From Solidesulfovibrio aerotolerans (GTDB lineage Bacteria > Desulfobacterota > Desulfovibrionia > Desulfovibrionales > Desulfovibrionaceae), in the NCBI RefSeq assembly GCF_009856865.1, contig NZ_WVUD01000014.1, forward strand, positions 1 through 64,000: a stretch of 64,000 nt of DNA, read 5' to 3'. Position 1 is the first letter of the stretch. Each line of letters begins with the position of its first letter. The notes under the pieces were generated by a model. That model saw only the letters and a program-made list of their open reading frames with translations, had not been told where the DNA came from and did no database searches. Below, one piece after another: positions 52,963-62,195 of this stretch. Position numbers and translations under genes: made by a program.

Positions 52963-54087
52963 ATGGACATACAGGATTGGCGTGGGGAATTTGCGGTTAC
53001 GGCCGATACGGTGTTTTTTAACCACGCAGCGGTGTCGCCGCTGCCGCGTCGGGCCTGTCTGGCCGGGCACGAAGTCTTTGCCGAGCGCTGGCGGCGGGCG
53101 TCCAAGGACTATATGCGCTGGCTGGCGCTGGTGGCCGAGGCCAGGGACCGGGCCGCCCGGCTGCTTGGCGCTGCCGCTACCGACGTGGCCTTTACCGGCA
53201 ACACCTCCTGCGGCCTGTCGCTGGTGGCGGCCGGCCTTGCCTGGCAGCCCGGCGACCGGGTGGCTGTGACCTGGCCGGATTTCCCGTCCGTGCGGTTTCC
53301 TTTTGACAATCTGGCCCGGCTTGGCGTCACGGTGGTGGAAATCCCCAAGCACGACGGCGTGGTGGACATGGAGGCCGCGGCCCGCCTTATTCCGGGTTGC
53401 CGGCTGGCGGTTGCTTCCACGGTGGACTGGATGACCGGCGCGGCCCTGGACTGCGCCGCCTTTGTGGGGCTTTGCCGGCAATCCGGGGCGCTTAGCTGCC
53501 TGGACGCCATCCAAAGCCTTGGGGCGCTGCCCTTTGACGCCTCGGCCCTTGGCGTTGATTTCGTGGCCGCCGGCTGCCACAAATGGCAGCTTGGCCCCAT
53601 GGGGCTGGGCATTTTTTACGTGGCCCCGGCGGCCGCCCCGACCTTGGCCACGGTGCTGGCCGGCTGGCGCAGCATGCGCGACGAGGAGCGTCTGGGCGAG
53701 GCGTTTTGCTTAAAAGACGGGGCCGGGCGCTTTGAGCCGGGCACCCAGGACATTACGGCCATTGCGGCCTACGGCGAGTCCCTGGCCTTACTGGAAGAGG
53801 TCGGAATGGAGCGCGTTGGCCAGCGTATTTTTGCCGTAACACGCGGGCTGGCCGAGGGACTGGCCGAACGCGGCCTGACCGTCGTCTCGCCCCAGGGGGC
53901 CGGACAGTGTTCGGGCATCCTGTCCTTTGCCCATCCCGATCCGACCGGGCTTTTCACCCATCTGGAAGCTGCCGGCGTGGCTGCCTCGCCCCGGGGCGGG
54001 CGCATCCGGCTGTCGCCGCATTTTTATAACGACCACACCGACGTGGCCCGGTTTTTCACCATCCTCGACGCTTTCGACAGGCGGTAA
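52963..54087 (+). CDS. Cytosolic class V PLP-dependent enzyme (aminotransferase/epimerase-like)
   Basis: 374 residues from the ATG at 52963 with GGGGAGG. Fold-type I, class V: FFNHAAVSPLPRR start, AFTGNTSCGLSLVAAG, CLDAIQSLGALPFD (Asp contacting PLP nitrogen) and the PLP lysine in AGCHKWQLGPMGLG. The group includes isopenicillin N epimerase-like enzymes and cysteine desulfurase relatives. No signal peptide. The gene after it encodes a Tat-exported relative. Confidence 0.9.
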   Translation: MDIQDWRGEFAVTADTVFFNHAAVSPLPRRACLAGHEVFAERWRRASKDYMRWLALVAEARDRAARLLGAAATDVAFTGNTSCGLSLVAAGLAWQPGDRVAVTWPDFPSVRFPFDNLARLGVTVVEIPKHDGVVDMEAAARLIPGCRLAVASTVDWMTGAALDCAAFVGLCRQSGALSCLDAIQSLGALPFDASALGVDFVAAGCHKWQLGPMGLGIFYVAPAAAPTLATVLAGWRSMRDEERLGEAFCLKDGAGRFEPGTQDITAIAAYGESLALLEEVGMERVGQRIFAVTRGLAEGLAERGLTVVSPQGAGQCSGILSFAHPDPTGLFTHLEAAGVAASPRGGRIRLSPHFYNDHTDVARFFTILDAFDRR

Positions 54088-54508
54088 ACGACCGCTTGTG
54101 CCGGGGCTCGCCCGACTTTGGGCGCGGGCGGGCCATAGTAAAAGGGCTGGGGCAAGCGGGAGTGGCGCGGGCTTGGTTGCGGGCCAAAAGCGGTGAGTGC
54201 TTTATTGCTGTAATCAGACGGATGGCGGCAAGATACTTCTAGGGTGCAGCCTGTCGATTTTTGAGGCTGTTAAGTATTCTGAATGAAAGACTTTCACAAC
54301 GTTCCAAACCGTTGTCAATACCATGGCATAGCAACGCACCGCCCACTTTGCCGGCAAGACTTCTTCCCCTGAGTTCCAATACAGTGCTACAAGGCACCAT
54401 GGAATCCGCGTTTAGCCCCCGGCATGCAGTTGCGTGGAGGACTCTTCAGGGTTGCCTTCCCTTCAAAGCATTCCGGCAACGCCTCAAAACCACCAAGGAA
54501 CTTTTCCC
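54088..54508. other. Intergenic region before the Tat-exported enzyme, no gene seen
   Basis: About 420 nt, AT-richer in the middle (54230-54330). No repeat copy, terminator or strong promoter is evident. Confidence 0.4.
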
Positions 54509-56137
54509 ATGAACGAAGTCACCCGTCGCAAATTCCTCGGCGTCGCCCTGGGCGCAGGGTCCATGGCCATGCTTCCCGGGCTGGCCTTCGGGTCGGCCAA
54601 GGCCGCAAAGACCGCAGCCAAACAAACCAGCCTGGCCACCGGACAGGCCATGGCAAGTATCAAAGCGCTTATTGACGAACTGCGCGCCGAAGGCCGGGCC
54701 TTTGCCGCCGACACCCTGGCCAGCGACAACAACGCCCAGTGGGATCGTCTTCTGGAGCACTATTTTGACCGCAAAAAATTCGCGTCCATCTCGGTCAACG
54801 CCGCCAATCTGTGCCCGTCCCTGCGGCCGGTCAACCGTATGTCCGCCCTGGTGCGCGACATGCTCGAAGCCGACATCTCCTTCCCCATGCGCGGTGAACT
54901 GGCCCAGGCCAGCCTTGGCTATGGTCTCAGTGCGGTCAAGGACTGGTTCGGTCTGGGCGGCTCGGACGCCAAGGCCGATTTCCTGCTGGCCCTGACGGCC
55001 AATTCCACCATGGGTAACAACTTCGTCAACAACGGTTTGGTGACCTCTGGCTTTATGGACCCGCAAAAGGACAACATCGTGGTCTGGGACGTCAATCATC
55101 CCACCAACTACGATGCCTGGATGTATCGCAAGGCCACCCAGGGCTGGGGAGCCGACTCCATCAGGATACTTAAGACCAAAATGTTTTCAAGCACCGTGAC
55201 CGATGCGGAACGCAAAGCCGGCACCATCCCCTCTGACCCGCAAAGCGAGGACGAGATTATCGCTGCGCTGCTCGCCCTGGTCGACGAGCGAACCAAGCTG
55301 GTGACCCTGTCCTGGCAATCCAACGAATGCGGCATGGTGTTGCCCATGCAGCGCATCGTCCAGGAGCTGCGTGCGGTCAATAAGAACATCCATATCCACG
55401 CCGACAGCGCCCAGACCTTCGGCGTCCTCGACCTCAAGCTCGGGCAGGTGGACGTGGACAGCATCGCCGGCAGCTTCCACAAATGGCCCTGTGGACCCAA
55501 GATGGTCGGCATCCTGTACATGAACAACAAACACGGCGCGGCCGAGCGATTCACCCCAAGCATCTGGGGATACGACGAATACATCAACACCCCGGCTGAT
55601 TATGGCTTTGCTGCAAATACCGGCACTATCGACCCCAATGCCAAGCGATTTTCCTATCTCGGCCAGCAAAATGATGCCACGCTGGTCGGCTCCTGGATGG
55701 CTGCTCTCTTTCACACCGGCCAGATTCATCCGGGAGTCACCGCAGCCAGGATTGAGGCCCGCATTCACTATCTCGGCGGGCAGGTCAAGAATTCTCTATT
55801 TAAGCATTTGCCGAAGATATTTCCAGATTTCACCCCAAAAACGGCGGCCCAATGGATCGCAACGCCGACGAGCAACGACAAGTTGCGCAGCTCGGTGTAT
55901 CTCTTCAAGGCCCCTGAGGGTATCGTCGCTGGCGACGTCATGAAGCATGTGTACGAACAGCATCGGTTTGCTATTGCCAACCTCAAGGTCATGGGCCACG
56001 ATCTGCTGCGGATTTCGCCTACCATCTGCAACAGTGCCAAGGACGTCGATGACGTGGTGGCAGCTGTGGTGGATGTCGTTTTGGCCATGAAAAAGAAGAC
56101 TCTTGCCAATAACACCCATACGCGGTCCTACGCTTAG
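54509..56137 (+). CDS. Tat-exported class V PLP-dependent enzyme
   Basis: 542 residues. A twin-arginine signal TRRKFLGVALGAGSMAM is at the N-terminus, followed by a cleavage-like AFGSAKA. The body is a class V PLP enzyme: NSTMGNNFVNNGLV, WQSNECGMVLP, HADSAQTFGVLDLK (PLP Asp) and the lysine in GSFHKWPCGPK. It is much longer than its cytosolic neighbour (374). A folded, PLP-loaded protein in the periplasm needs Tat export, so the signal makes sense; substrate unknown. AAGGAA upstream. Followed by a symmetric terminator. Confidence 0.88.
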   Translation: MNEVTRRKFLGVALGAGSMAMLPGLAFGSAKAAKTAAKQTSLATGQAMASIKALIDELRAEGRAFAADTLASDNNAQWDRLLEHYFDRKKFASISVNAANLCPSLRPVNRMSALVRDMLEADISFPMRGELAQASLGYGLSAVKDWFGLGGSDAKADFLLALTANSTMGNNFVNNGLVTSGFMDPQKDNIVVWDVNHPTNYDAWMYRKATQGWGADSIRILKTKMFSSTVTDAERKAGTIPSDPQSEDEIIAALLALVDERTKLVTLSWQSNECGMVLPMQRIVQELRAVNKNIHIHADSAQTFGVLDLKLGQVDVDSIAGSFHKWPCGPKMVGILYMNNKHGAAERFTPSIWGYDEYINTPADYGFAANTGTIDPNAKRFSYLGQQNDATLVGSWMAALFHTGQIHPGVTAARIEARIHYLGGQVKNSLFKHLPKIFPDFTPKTAAQWIATPTSNDKLRSSVYLFKAPEGIVAGDVMKHVYEQHRFAIANLKVMGHDLLRISPTICNSAKDVDDVVAAVVDVVLAMKKKTLANNTHTRSYA

Positions 56138-56188
56138 GGGAAATCACGCATTCGCCCGAGTCTGCCATTGCACGCGTCGGAGAACCGA

Positions 56189-56226
56189 AAAAAAGCCGGG
56201 GAACCATATGGTTCCCCGGCCTTTTG
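56189..56226. terminator. Bidirectional terminator
   Basis: Perfect palindrome GCCGGGGAAC-CATATG-GTTCCCCGGC (56195-56220) with A-run before and T-run after, so it can end transcripts from both the Tat enzyme gene and the convergent SLOG-like gene. Confidence 0.85.
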
Positions 56227-56241
56227 GCGTGGCGCGGTTGT

Positions 56242-56796
56242 CTAGGCCGGAAACGAGCGGGCGAACAGATCGGCGATGGCGGCCAGGGCTGCCTCGTTGG
56301 GAAAGCGCGTGCCCGTGCCGGTGAAATGGGTCTGGGTGATGACCGGGGCCGGGGCGGCCTGCCAGGCGCCGCTTTTCCAGGTGTACCAGCTGTTTTTCTC
56401 CTGGCAAAAGACGAACAGGGGTTTGTTGCAGATTTTGGCGAATTCCGCGCCCCAGCCCGTGCCGCCGGTGACGGTGCCGTCTTCGTGGATGACGCCGATG
56501 ACAAAGACTTCCAGGCCGGCGTCCACCTGATGCATGATGGTGCGCAGCACCATGCGGATTTGCGGGCCGTTGCTGAATTTGCGGTCCAAAAGCTTGGAGA
56601 CGTAGGTCAGGCTCACGTCTTTTTTGACCAGCTCTTCGTTGGTCAGCACGCGGATGCCGCGGGTGCGGTCGATGCGGTGGCCTTCGAAGGTGAAATTGAC
56701 TTCCTGGACGCCGTACCGTTCGGCCTGGCGTCCGAATTCGGCTTCAGCGCCCTGGGCGCCGCCGCTAAAGAGCGTGAAATTCGTGGCGTTGGGCAT
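56242..56796 (-). CDS. SLOG-like Rossmann protein
   Basis: 184 residues. LFSGGAQGAEAEFGRQAERYG at the N-terminus and VTGGTGWGAEFAKICNKPLFVF in the middle match the SLOG superfamily (DprA, LOG, TIR-associated), which binds nucleotides or nucleotide-derived signals. No catalytic or effector domain is fused. The FVIGVIHEDG between them is hydrophobic. Between a Tat-exported enzyme and the hydrogenase-like operon but with its own terminator; role unknown. Confidence 0.7.
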   Translation of the reverse strand: MPNATNFTLFSGGAQGAEAEFGRQAERYGVQEVNFTFEGHRIDRTRGIRVLTNEELVKKDVSLTYVSKLLDRKFSNGPQIRMVLRTIMHQVDAGLEVFVIGVIHEDGTVTGGTGWGAEFAKICNKPLFVFCQEKNSWYTWKSGAWQAAPAPVITQTHFTGTGTRFPNEAALAAIADLFARSFPA

Positions 56797-56903
56797 TTCG
56801 ACTCCTATGGGTTGCGGATCAAGGCCGGATGGGTTCGCCGATCCTTCCTATTGCACCTTTGCCGGCTGTTTCGCAACACCGGGGCAGAGGGTCGCGGCCA
56901 TAT

Positions 56904-57665
56904 CTACGGCGTTTTGAGGCCAATAAGGCGCAACAGCCCATCGAGGATGGTCAACGGATGGGGCGGGCAGCCGGGTACAAAAAGGTCTACGGGCAGATGG
57001 GGGGTGGCCCCGCCGGTGGTTTCCGGGCTGTCGGCGAAAAGACCGCCCGAGATGGCGCAGGCCCCAACGGCTATGGCCACCCGGGGATCAGGCACGGCGT
57101 CAAAGGTGTCGCCCACGGCGGAAAGCATGTTGCGCGTCACCGGGCCGGTGACGACCACGCCGTCGGCGTGGCGCGGCGAAGCCACAAAATCGATGCCGAA
57201 GCGGCCAAGATCAAAAACGATGGTGGTCAGCACGTTGATGTCGGCCTCGCAGGCGTTGCAGCCGCCGGCACTGATCTGGCGCAGCCGCAGCGAACGGGCG
57301 AAGAGCTTTTGCCGGGCCGGCTCCAGGGGCGTGACCGTCGGGCGCGTGCCCGGCCGCAGGATAAGCCCCTCCCGGGTGCTGGAGGCCAGCCGGTGGTCGC
57401 CGGAAAACGACACCCGCCCGCCCGGACAGGCCCCGGCGCAGGCCCCGCACAGGATGCAGCGGCCAAGATCGAGATAAAGGCCATCTGCGTCGGCACCAAG
57501 GGCACGACTCGGGCAGACCCCGGCGCAGGAGCCGCAGCCCGGGGCGCAGGGTCCGGCACTGAGGATGGGCAGGCCCCGGTATCGCGGCGGCAACGGCGGC
57601 AGGCTCGCGGGGAAGGCGATGGTGCGATGGCCCTGGCGCAGGCGTTCCAGCAGGATGTTGAGCAT
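56904..57665 (-). CDS. Hydrogenase-like small subunit fused to a 2[4Fe-4S] ferredoxin domain
   Basis: 253 residues. The N-terminal 100 residues carry two ferredoxin motifs (CAPGCGSCAGVCP and CILCGACAGACP), as in HyfH/NuoI. The rest is the NuoB/HyfI-type small subunit: CNACEADI (CxxC), GPVTRNM, VAIAVGACAISGG and VPGCPPHPL, the four Cys that ligate the proximal [4Fe-4S] cluster. So an electron-transfer chain is present. In Hyf, Hyc and Nuo the two parts are separate proteins; here they are fused. Last gene of the operon, 11 nt after the large subunit. Confidence 0.88.
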   Translation of the reverse strand: MLNILLERLRQGHRTIAFPASLPPLPPRYRGLPILSAGPCAPGCGSCAGVCPSRALGADADGLYLDLGRCILCGACAGACPGGRVSFSGDHRLASSTREGLILRPGTRPTVTPLEPARQKLFARSLRLRQISAGGCNACEADINVLTTIVFDLGRFGIDFVASPRHADGVVVTGPVTRNMLSAVGDTFDAVPDPRVAIAVGACAISGGLFADSPETTGGATPHLPVDLFVPGCPPHPLTILDGLLRLIGLKTP

Positions 57666-57676
57666 AGCTGCGTATC

Positions 57677-59164
57677 CTAAAGATCGTGGCCGCAGTACGA
57701 CAGGTTAAAGCTCTTGTTGCACAGCGGGAAATCCGAGACTTGTTGGCCGCGAAGGGCCAGGGCCAAGCCGAACCAGTTGTGAAAGGACGGATCGATGATC
57801 TTGTAAGCCGCAAATTTTCCGTCGGCATCGGTTGCGGCCACGTGGCGGATTTCGCCGCGCCAGCCTTCGACCAGCCCCACGGCCAGACTGTGGGGCGGCA
57901 GTGCGTCCGGCAGGGCCGCACGCACCGGCCCGGCCGGCAGATCGGCCAGGGCTCCTGCAATGAAATCCAGGGAGGCTTCCACTTCCAGCCGGCGTACAAG
58001 CCCCCGGGCCTGGACGTCGCCCGAGTCGTTGAGCTGCATGGGGATGTCCTTGGCTCCGGCCCCGGGCAAGGGGAAGGAGTGGCGGGCGTCGCGGGGCAGG
58101 CCGCAGGCCCGGGCCGGCGGACCGACCAGCCCGATGTCCCGGGCGGTTTCGGCGCAAAGCCGCCCCGTGCCCTCGAAACGGGCCAGGGCGGTGGAGGAAA
58201 TAAAGAGAATGGCGGCGGCACCGAGAACTGCCCGGCCGGCATCGGCCACGCGCCGGGACAGTTCCTCTATTTCCGGCTGACCCAGATCCCAGGCCGTTCC
58301 GCCCGGCCGCACCAGTCCCCGGCCGAAGCGGTTGCCGCAGACAACGCCGGTGCAGTTGAGGAAATCGCCCCGGATGCGGCCGCAAAAGGACATGGTGGGC
58401 AGATAGCCGACGTCGCCGGCCAGGGCTCCGATGTCGCCGGTGTGGTTGGCCAGCCGTTCCAGTTCCAGGGCGATGCGCCCGATAGCCCGGCCCCGGGCCG
58501 GGGCGGTTAAGCCGGTCAGCGTCTCCAGCACGGCGGCGTGGGCCAGGCAGTGGCCGATGGTGGTGTCCCCGGCGGCAGTCTCCATAAAATGGACGGTGCG
58601 CCGGTCCGGGCCGCCGGCAAGTGCGGCCTCGATGCCCCGGTGCTGAAAACCCAGGCCGATCTCCAGGTGAATAACTTCCTCGCCGAAGCACTGGAACCGG
58701 AAATGCCCCGGTTCGATGATGCCGGCATGGACCGGCCCGACCGCCACTTCGTGGACCTGCTCGCCGCGCACCTGGAAATACTCCGTCACCCCCGGGGCCG
58801 GACGCGGCGTATCGGGCCGGGCCGGACAGCCGGTGAACCGCACGGGCTTGAGCCAGGGATGGCCCGTTGGCATGATGCCCCACTGCTCGTAGATCTCGCG
58901 TTCAAACAAGTGGCACTGGGGGCACTCGGGGGTCAACGAAGGATAGGCGGTGAGCGGGGCGGTGCGCAAAAAACTGAGCTGGCCGTCGTGGTCGCGGCCC
59001 ATGAGGCAGCACAACTCCCGGCCGCCGGCGTCGCCGGGTAGGGTGAAAAGAGCCAGCACCCGCCAGCCCTCGGCCACGCGGTCAAGCACGCGGCAACGAA
59101 AGGCGTCCACAGGGGTCACCGGAACGGTGGTCAGGTCCAGGCGCTCGGTAGCGGCAAATTCCAT
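57677..59164 (-). CDS. Group 4 hydrogenase-like large subunit lacking nickel ligands
   Basis: 495 residues. NuoC-like N-terminal part (PECPQCHLFEREIYEQWGIM) fused to a NuoD/HycE-like large subunit, as in HycE/HyfG. The expected CxxC near the start of the NuoD part is replaced (MEAxxGDTTIGHC), and the C-terminal DPCxxC motif reads DPSFHNWFGLAL, so neither pair of [NiFe] cysteines exists. This fits the energy-converting hydrogenase-related (Ehr) group, where the site is not a nickel centre. The real reaction is unknown. It is encoded directly upstream of the small subunit and downstream of the membrane genes. Confidence 0.9.
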   Translation of the reverse strand: MEFAATERLDLTTVPVTPVDAFRCRVLDRVAEGWRVLALFTLPGDAGGRELCCLMGRDHDGQLSFLRTAPLTAYPSLTPECPQCHLFEREIYEQWGIMPTGHPWLKPVRFTGCPARPDTPRPAPGVTEYFQVRGEQVHEVAVGPVHAGIIEPGHFRFQCFGEEVIHLEIGLGFQHRGIEAALAGGPDRRTVHFMETAAGDTTIGHCLAHAAVLETLTGLTAPARGRAIGRIALELERLANHTGDIGALAGDVGYLPTMSFCGRIRGDFLNCTGVVCGNRFGRGLVRPGGTAWDLGQPEIEELSRRVADAGRAVLGAAAILFISSTALARFEGTGRLCAETARDIGLVGPPARACGLPRDARHSFPLPGAGAKDIPMQLNDSGDVQARGLVRRLEVEASLDFIAGALADLPAGPVRAALPDALPPHSLAVGLVEGWRGEIRHVAATDADGKFAAYKIIDPSFHNWFGLALALRGQQVSDFPLCNKSFNLSYCGHDL

Positions 59165-59170
59165 GGCGGG

Positions 59171-60646
59171 TCAGCCTCCCAGGGACACGGCGGCGGCCGC
59201 GCGTTCAAGCAGGCCCGTCACGGCCTCGGGAATATACAGCCCAAGCACCAGCGTGGCGGCCAAAAGGAGAAGGGGCGGAACCACGGAGAGGAGTTGCTCC
59301 CGGCCCGGATGGGGCACGGCCGGGGGCAGCGGTCCCTGGATCATGCGGCAGACCGGCGTGGCCATGCCGATGAAAATGACCGCCAGGGCTACCATATAAA
59401 ACGTGGCGGCAAACCCGTGCCCGCCGGCCAGCATGGCTTTGAGGATGGTCAGTTCGCTGACAAAAATGCCAAAGGGCGGCGAACCGACGATGGCCAGAAA
59501 GCCGGCCGTCCACAGGGCGGCGGTCACCGGCAGGGCGCGCGACAGGCCCCGGGCGTCGTAGCAGGAGCGGGTGTGGTACAGGGCCAGGATGTTGCCGGAA
59601 ATGAGAAAGAGCGCTCCCTTGGTCAGGGAGTGGTTGACGGCGTGGAGCATGGCCCCAAACGTCGCGCCGCCGCCGATGCCCACACCAAGTGCCAGGATGC
59701 CCATGTGCTCGACGCTGGAATAGGCCAGCAAGCGCTTGTAATCACCCTGCCCGACGATAAAGACAGCGGCCGTGCCCATGGAAACAAGACCGAAAAGCAC
59801 CAGCAGTTCACCGCCAAAGTCGCCCATGCCGGCGGCGACAAGCAGTTGCTGGGCACGCAGGATGCCAAGGAAGGCGCAGTTTAAAAGCGCCCCGGACAGC
59901 ATGGCCGACACCAGGGACGGCGACTGGCTGTGGGCGTCGGGCAGCCAGTTGTGCATGGGGGCCAGACCCATTTTCGAGCCGTAGCCGACCAGCAAAAAGA
60001 TAAAGGCCGCCCGCAACCAGGGGTGGGCCGCCCCTGCGGCCCGGGGGAGCATCTCGGTCAGGCCCATGGAGGTGAGTGGGCTGGCCGGATCGTAAAAGGC
60101 CACGGAAAATAAGATATTGCCCAAAAGGGCCAAGGCGATGCCCACGGAACAGATGACCAGGTATTTCCAGGTGGCTTCCAGGGACCGCCGGTGGCGGTGG
60201 AAATAGATCAGCGGGGCGCTGGAAAGGGTGGTGGCTTCGATGCCGACCCATAAGACAGACAGGTTGCGCGTGGCGCACACCACGGTCATGGCCGCCAGAA
60301 ACAGCAGCAGGCACATGGTGAAAACGCGTTCCGGGGCGTTTACAAAGGCCGCGCCGTCCTGGAAATCGCGGCGGGGACCAGCCCCTTCATGGCCCAGATA
60401 GCCCACGGCGTAGCAGGAGGCAGCCACAAAAAGGAGGCTGGCCAGGGTCAGAAAAAGCTGCCCCAGGGCGTCGAGTTCGAGCAGTCCCCCGTAGGCCGGG
60501 GCCGGCGGGTGGACAAAGCAGGCCAGTGTCAGGGCTAAATGGATCAGGCCCGCGAGCACCAACAGCGCCCGGCGCGGGCCATCGGCCGGCAATGCCAGGG
60601 CGAGAAGGCCGGCCAGCAGGGGAACCAGGGGCAGAACGGTCAGCAT
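59171..60646 (-). CDS. HyfF/NuoN-like proton-translocating membrane subunit
   Basis: 491 residues from the ATG at 60646, with about 14 transmembrane helices of the antiporter-like family. The conserved TM7 lysine region KMGLAPMHNWLPDAHSQ and TM12-like area EHMGILALGVGIGGG are visible. An ATG 5 nt after the upstream stop is the likely start. Works in the membrane arm of complex-I-type enzymes. Confidence 0.92.
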   Translation of the reverse strand: MLTVLPLVPLLAGLLALALPADGPRRALLVLAGLIHLALTLACFVHPPAPAYGGLLELDALGQLFLTLASLLFVAASCYAVGYLGHEGAGPRRDFQDGAAFVNAPERVFTMCLLLFLAAMTVVCATRNLSVLWVGIEATTLSSAPLIYFHRHRRSLEATWKYLVICSVGIALALLGNILFSVAFYDPASPLTSMGLTEMLPRAAGAAHPWLRAAFIFLLVGYGSKMGLAPMHNWLPDAHSQSPSLVSAMLSGALLNCAFLGILRAQQLLVAAGMGDFGGELLVLFGLVSMGTAAVFIVGQGDYKRLLAYSSVEHMGILALGVGIGGGATFGAMLHAVNHSLTKGALFLISGNILALYHTRSCYDARGLSRALPVTAALWTAGFLAIVGSPPFGIFVSELTILKAMLAGGHGFAATFYMVALAVIFIGMATPVCRMIQGPLPPAVPHPGREQLLSVVPPLLLLAATLVLGLYIPEAVTGLLERAAAAVSLGG

Positions 60647-60651
60647 GTCGA

Positions 60652-61290
60652 TCAATCCCGCAGGCTGCAAAACCGTCCGACGTCGATGGACTCGAAGGTT
60701 TTATTGATATGGTGCAGGGCAATGCCCATGACGAAAACGGCCACGAAGACGTCGAGCAGAACCGACAGTTCCAGCCAGACCGAGCCTTGGGCCAGGGGCA
60801 CGCCCAGGAGGAAAATGCCGTTGTCGGCGGCCAGATAGCCGATGACCTGGGTGATGGCCTTGCGCCGCGCCACCACCAGGGCCAGCCCGGAAAAAATCGA
60901 GGTCAGGGCGGCCGGGAAGAGCAGCGGCGGGAACAGGCCCGGCGGAAAGGGCAGCCGCGTCTCCAGCCACAGGGAAAAAAGCAGCCCGGCCACGCCTGAT
61001 AAAAGCGACAGGTTAAATCCCAGATACGGCTCGACCACGGGATCGCCGCTTAAGCGCGACAGGGTGCGGGCCAACAACCAGGGGAAGCCGATGGCTTTGA
61101 TGGCAAAGACGCCAAGGGAGAGGATCAGGGCATGGCTGTGGGGGTCCGGGCCAAGGACGGCCAGGGGCATGGCGGCCAAAAGCAGGCCCTGCACGGCAGT
61201 GATGCGGGTCAGTGTAATAAGGCGTGTGACAGCCAGATAGGCCAGATTGACGCAGACCAGGGCCACCAGCAGATATTGGGTCATTTCCAT
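60652..61290 (-). CDS. HyfE-like membrane subunit
   Basis: 212 residues with about six transmembrane helices; a NuoK-like part is contained in the second half (VVARRKAITQVIGYLAADNG). HyfE/HycD-group proteins belong to the membrane arm of group 4 complexes. Starts 3 nt after the HyfC-like gene and ends just before the HyfF-like gene. Confidence 0.85.
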   Translation of the reverse strand: MEMTQYLLVALVCVNLAYLAVTRLITLTRITAVQGLLLAAMPLAVLGPDPHSHALILSLGVFAIKAIGFPWLLARTLSRLSGDPVVEPYLGFNLSLLSGVAGLLFSLWLETRLPFPPGLFPPLLFPAALTSIFSGLALVVARRKAITQVIGYLAADNGIFLLGVPLAQGSVWLELSVLLDVFVAVFVMGIALHHINKTFESIDVGRFCSLRD

Positions 61291-61293
61291 GGC

Positions 61294-62193
61294 CTACCTC
61301 CACACCGTCAGGACCAGGGACAAGGCGGCCAGGGCACCGGCCCCGCCCAAAAGACGCGGCACCCGCATGAGCCGCAGCCGGGCCATGACCGATTCCACCA
61401 GCCCGATGGCCACGGTGACGAGGAGCATGCCGGCTAAAAAGGCGGCCCAGCCGGCGGCCGGCGACAGGGAGCGCACCGGCAGGACGGCCAGCACGGTCAG
61501 GGCGGCAAAAAACCAGAGCTTGAGCGCAGCGCCGTAGACGATAAAGGCCATGTCCGGGCCGGAGTGGTCGAGGACCATGACTTCGTGGATCATGGTCAGT
61601 TCCAGGTGGGTGGTGGGGTCGTCCACGGGGATGCGGCAATTTTCGGTCAACAGGACAATGAAAAGGATCAGCGGCACGAACAGGCGTTCCGGGGCCAAAA
61701 CGCCGGTCAATCCCCGGCCGAGCATGCCGGACAGGGAGATTTCCGGCGCGCCGACGGCCAGGACCAAAAAGCTTAAAAACAGCACCGGTTCGGCCAGGGC
61801 GGAAAAGGCGGCCTCGCGGCTGGCCCCCATGCCTTCAAAGCTCGATCCGGTGTCCAGGGCGGCCAGGATCAGGGCCAGCCGGGACAGGCCCAGGCAGTAG
61901 GCGGCCAGCATGAAATCGCCGGTAAATGAGACGGGCGCGGGGCTGGCCGGACCGGGCAGCAGGAGCAGGGCGCAGCCGACGGCGGCCAGGGACACGGCCG
62001 GCCCGGCTGCCAGCATCCAGGTGGCGGTGTGGCTTACCACCACGCCTTTTTGGATGAGCTTGGCCAGATCGTAATAGGTCTGCAGCAGCGGCCGGCCGAC
62101 GCGCCCGGCCATGCGGGCTTTGACCCGGTTGATGATACCCGGGATAAGCGGCGCCAGGACCAGGGCGGCGACGATGTGGGTGAGCGCATTCAT
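61294..62193 (-). CDS. HyfC/NuoH-like membrane subunit
   Basis: 299 residues, about eight transmembrane helices. NuoH signature blocks: RVGRPLLQTYYDLAKLIQKG and the cytosolic loop TENCRIPVDDPTTHLELTMIHE (quinone-chamber acidic loop). NuoH homologues connect the membrane arm to the peripheral subunits. Between the HyfB-like and HyfE-like genes. Confidence 0.92.
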   Translation of the reverse strand: MNALTHIVAALVLAPLIPGIINRVKARMAGRVGRPLLQTYYDLAKLIQKGVVVSHTATWMLAAGPAVSLAAVGCALLLLPGPASPAPVSFTGDFMLAAYCLGLSRLALILAALDTGSSFEGMGASREAAFSALAEPVLFLSFLVLAVGAPEISLSGMLGRGLTGVLAPERLFVPLILFIVLLTENCRIPVDDPTTHLELTMIHEVMVLDHSGPDMAFIVYGAALKLWFFAALTVLAVLPVRSLSPAAGWAAFLAGMLLVTVAIGLVESVMARLRLMRVPRLLGGAGALAALSLVLTVWR

Positions 62194-62195
62194 GG

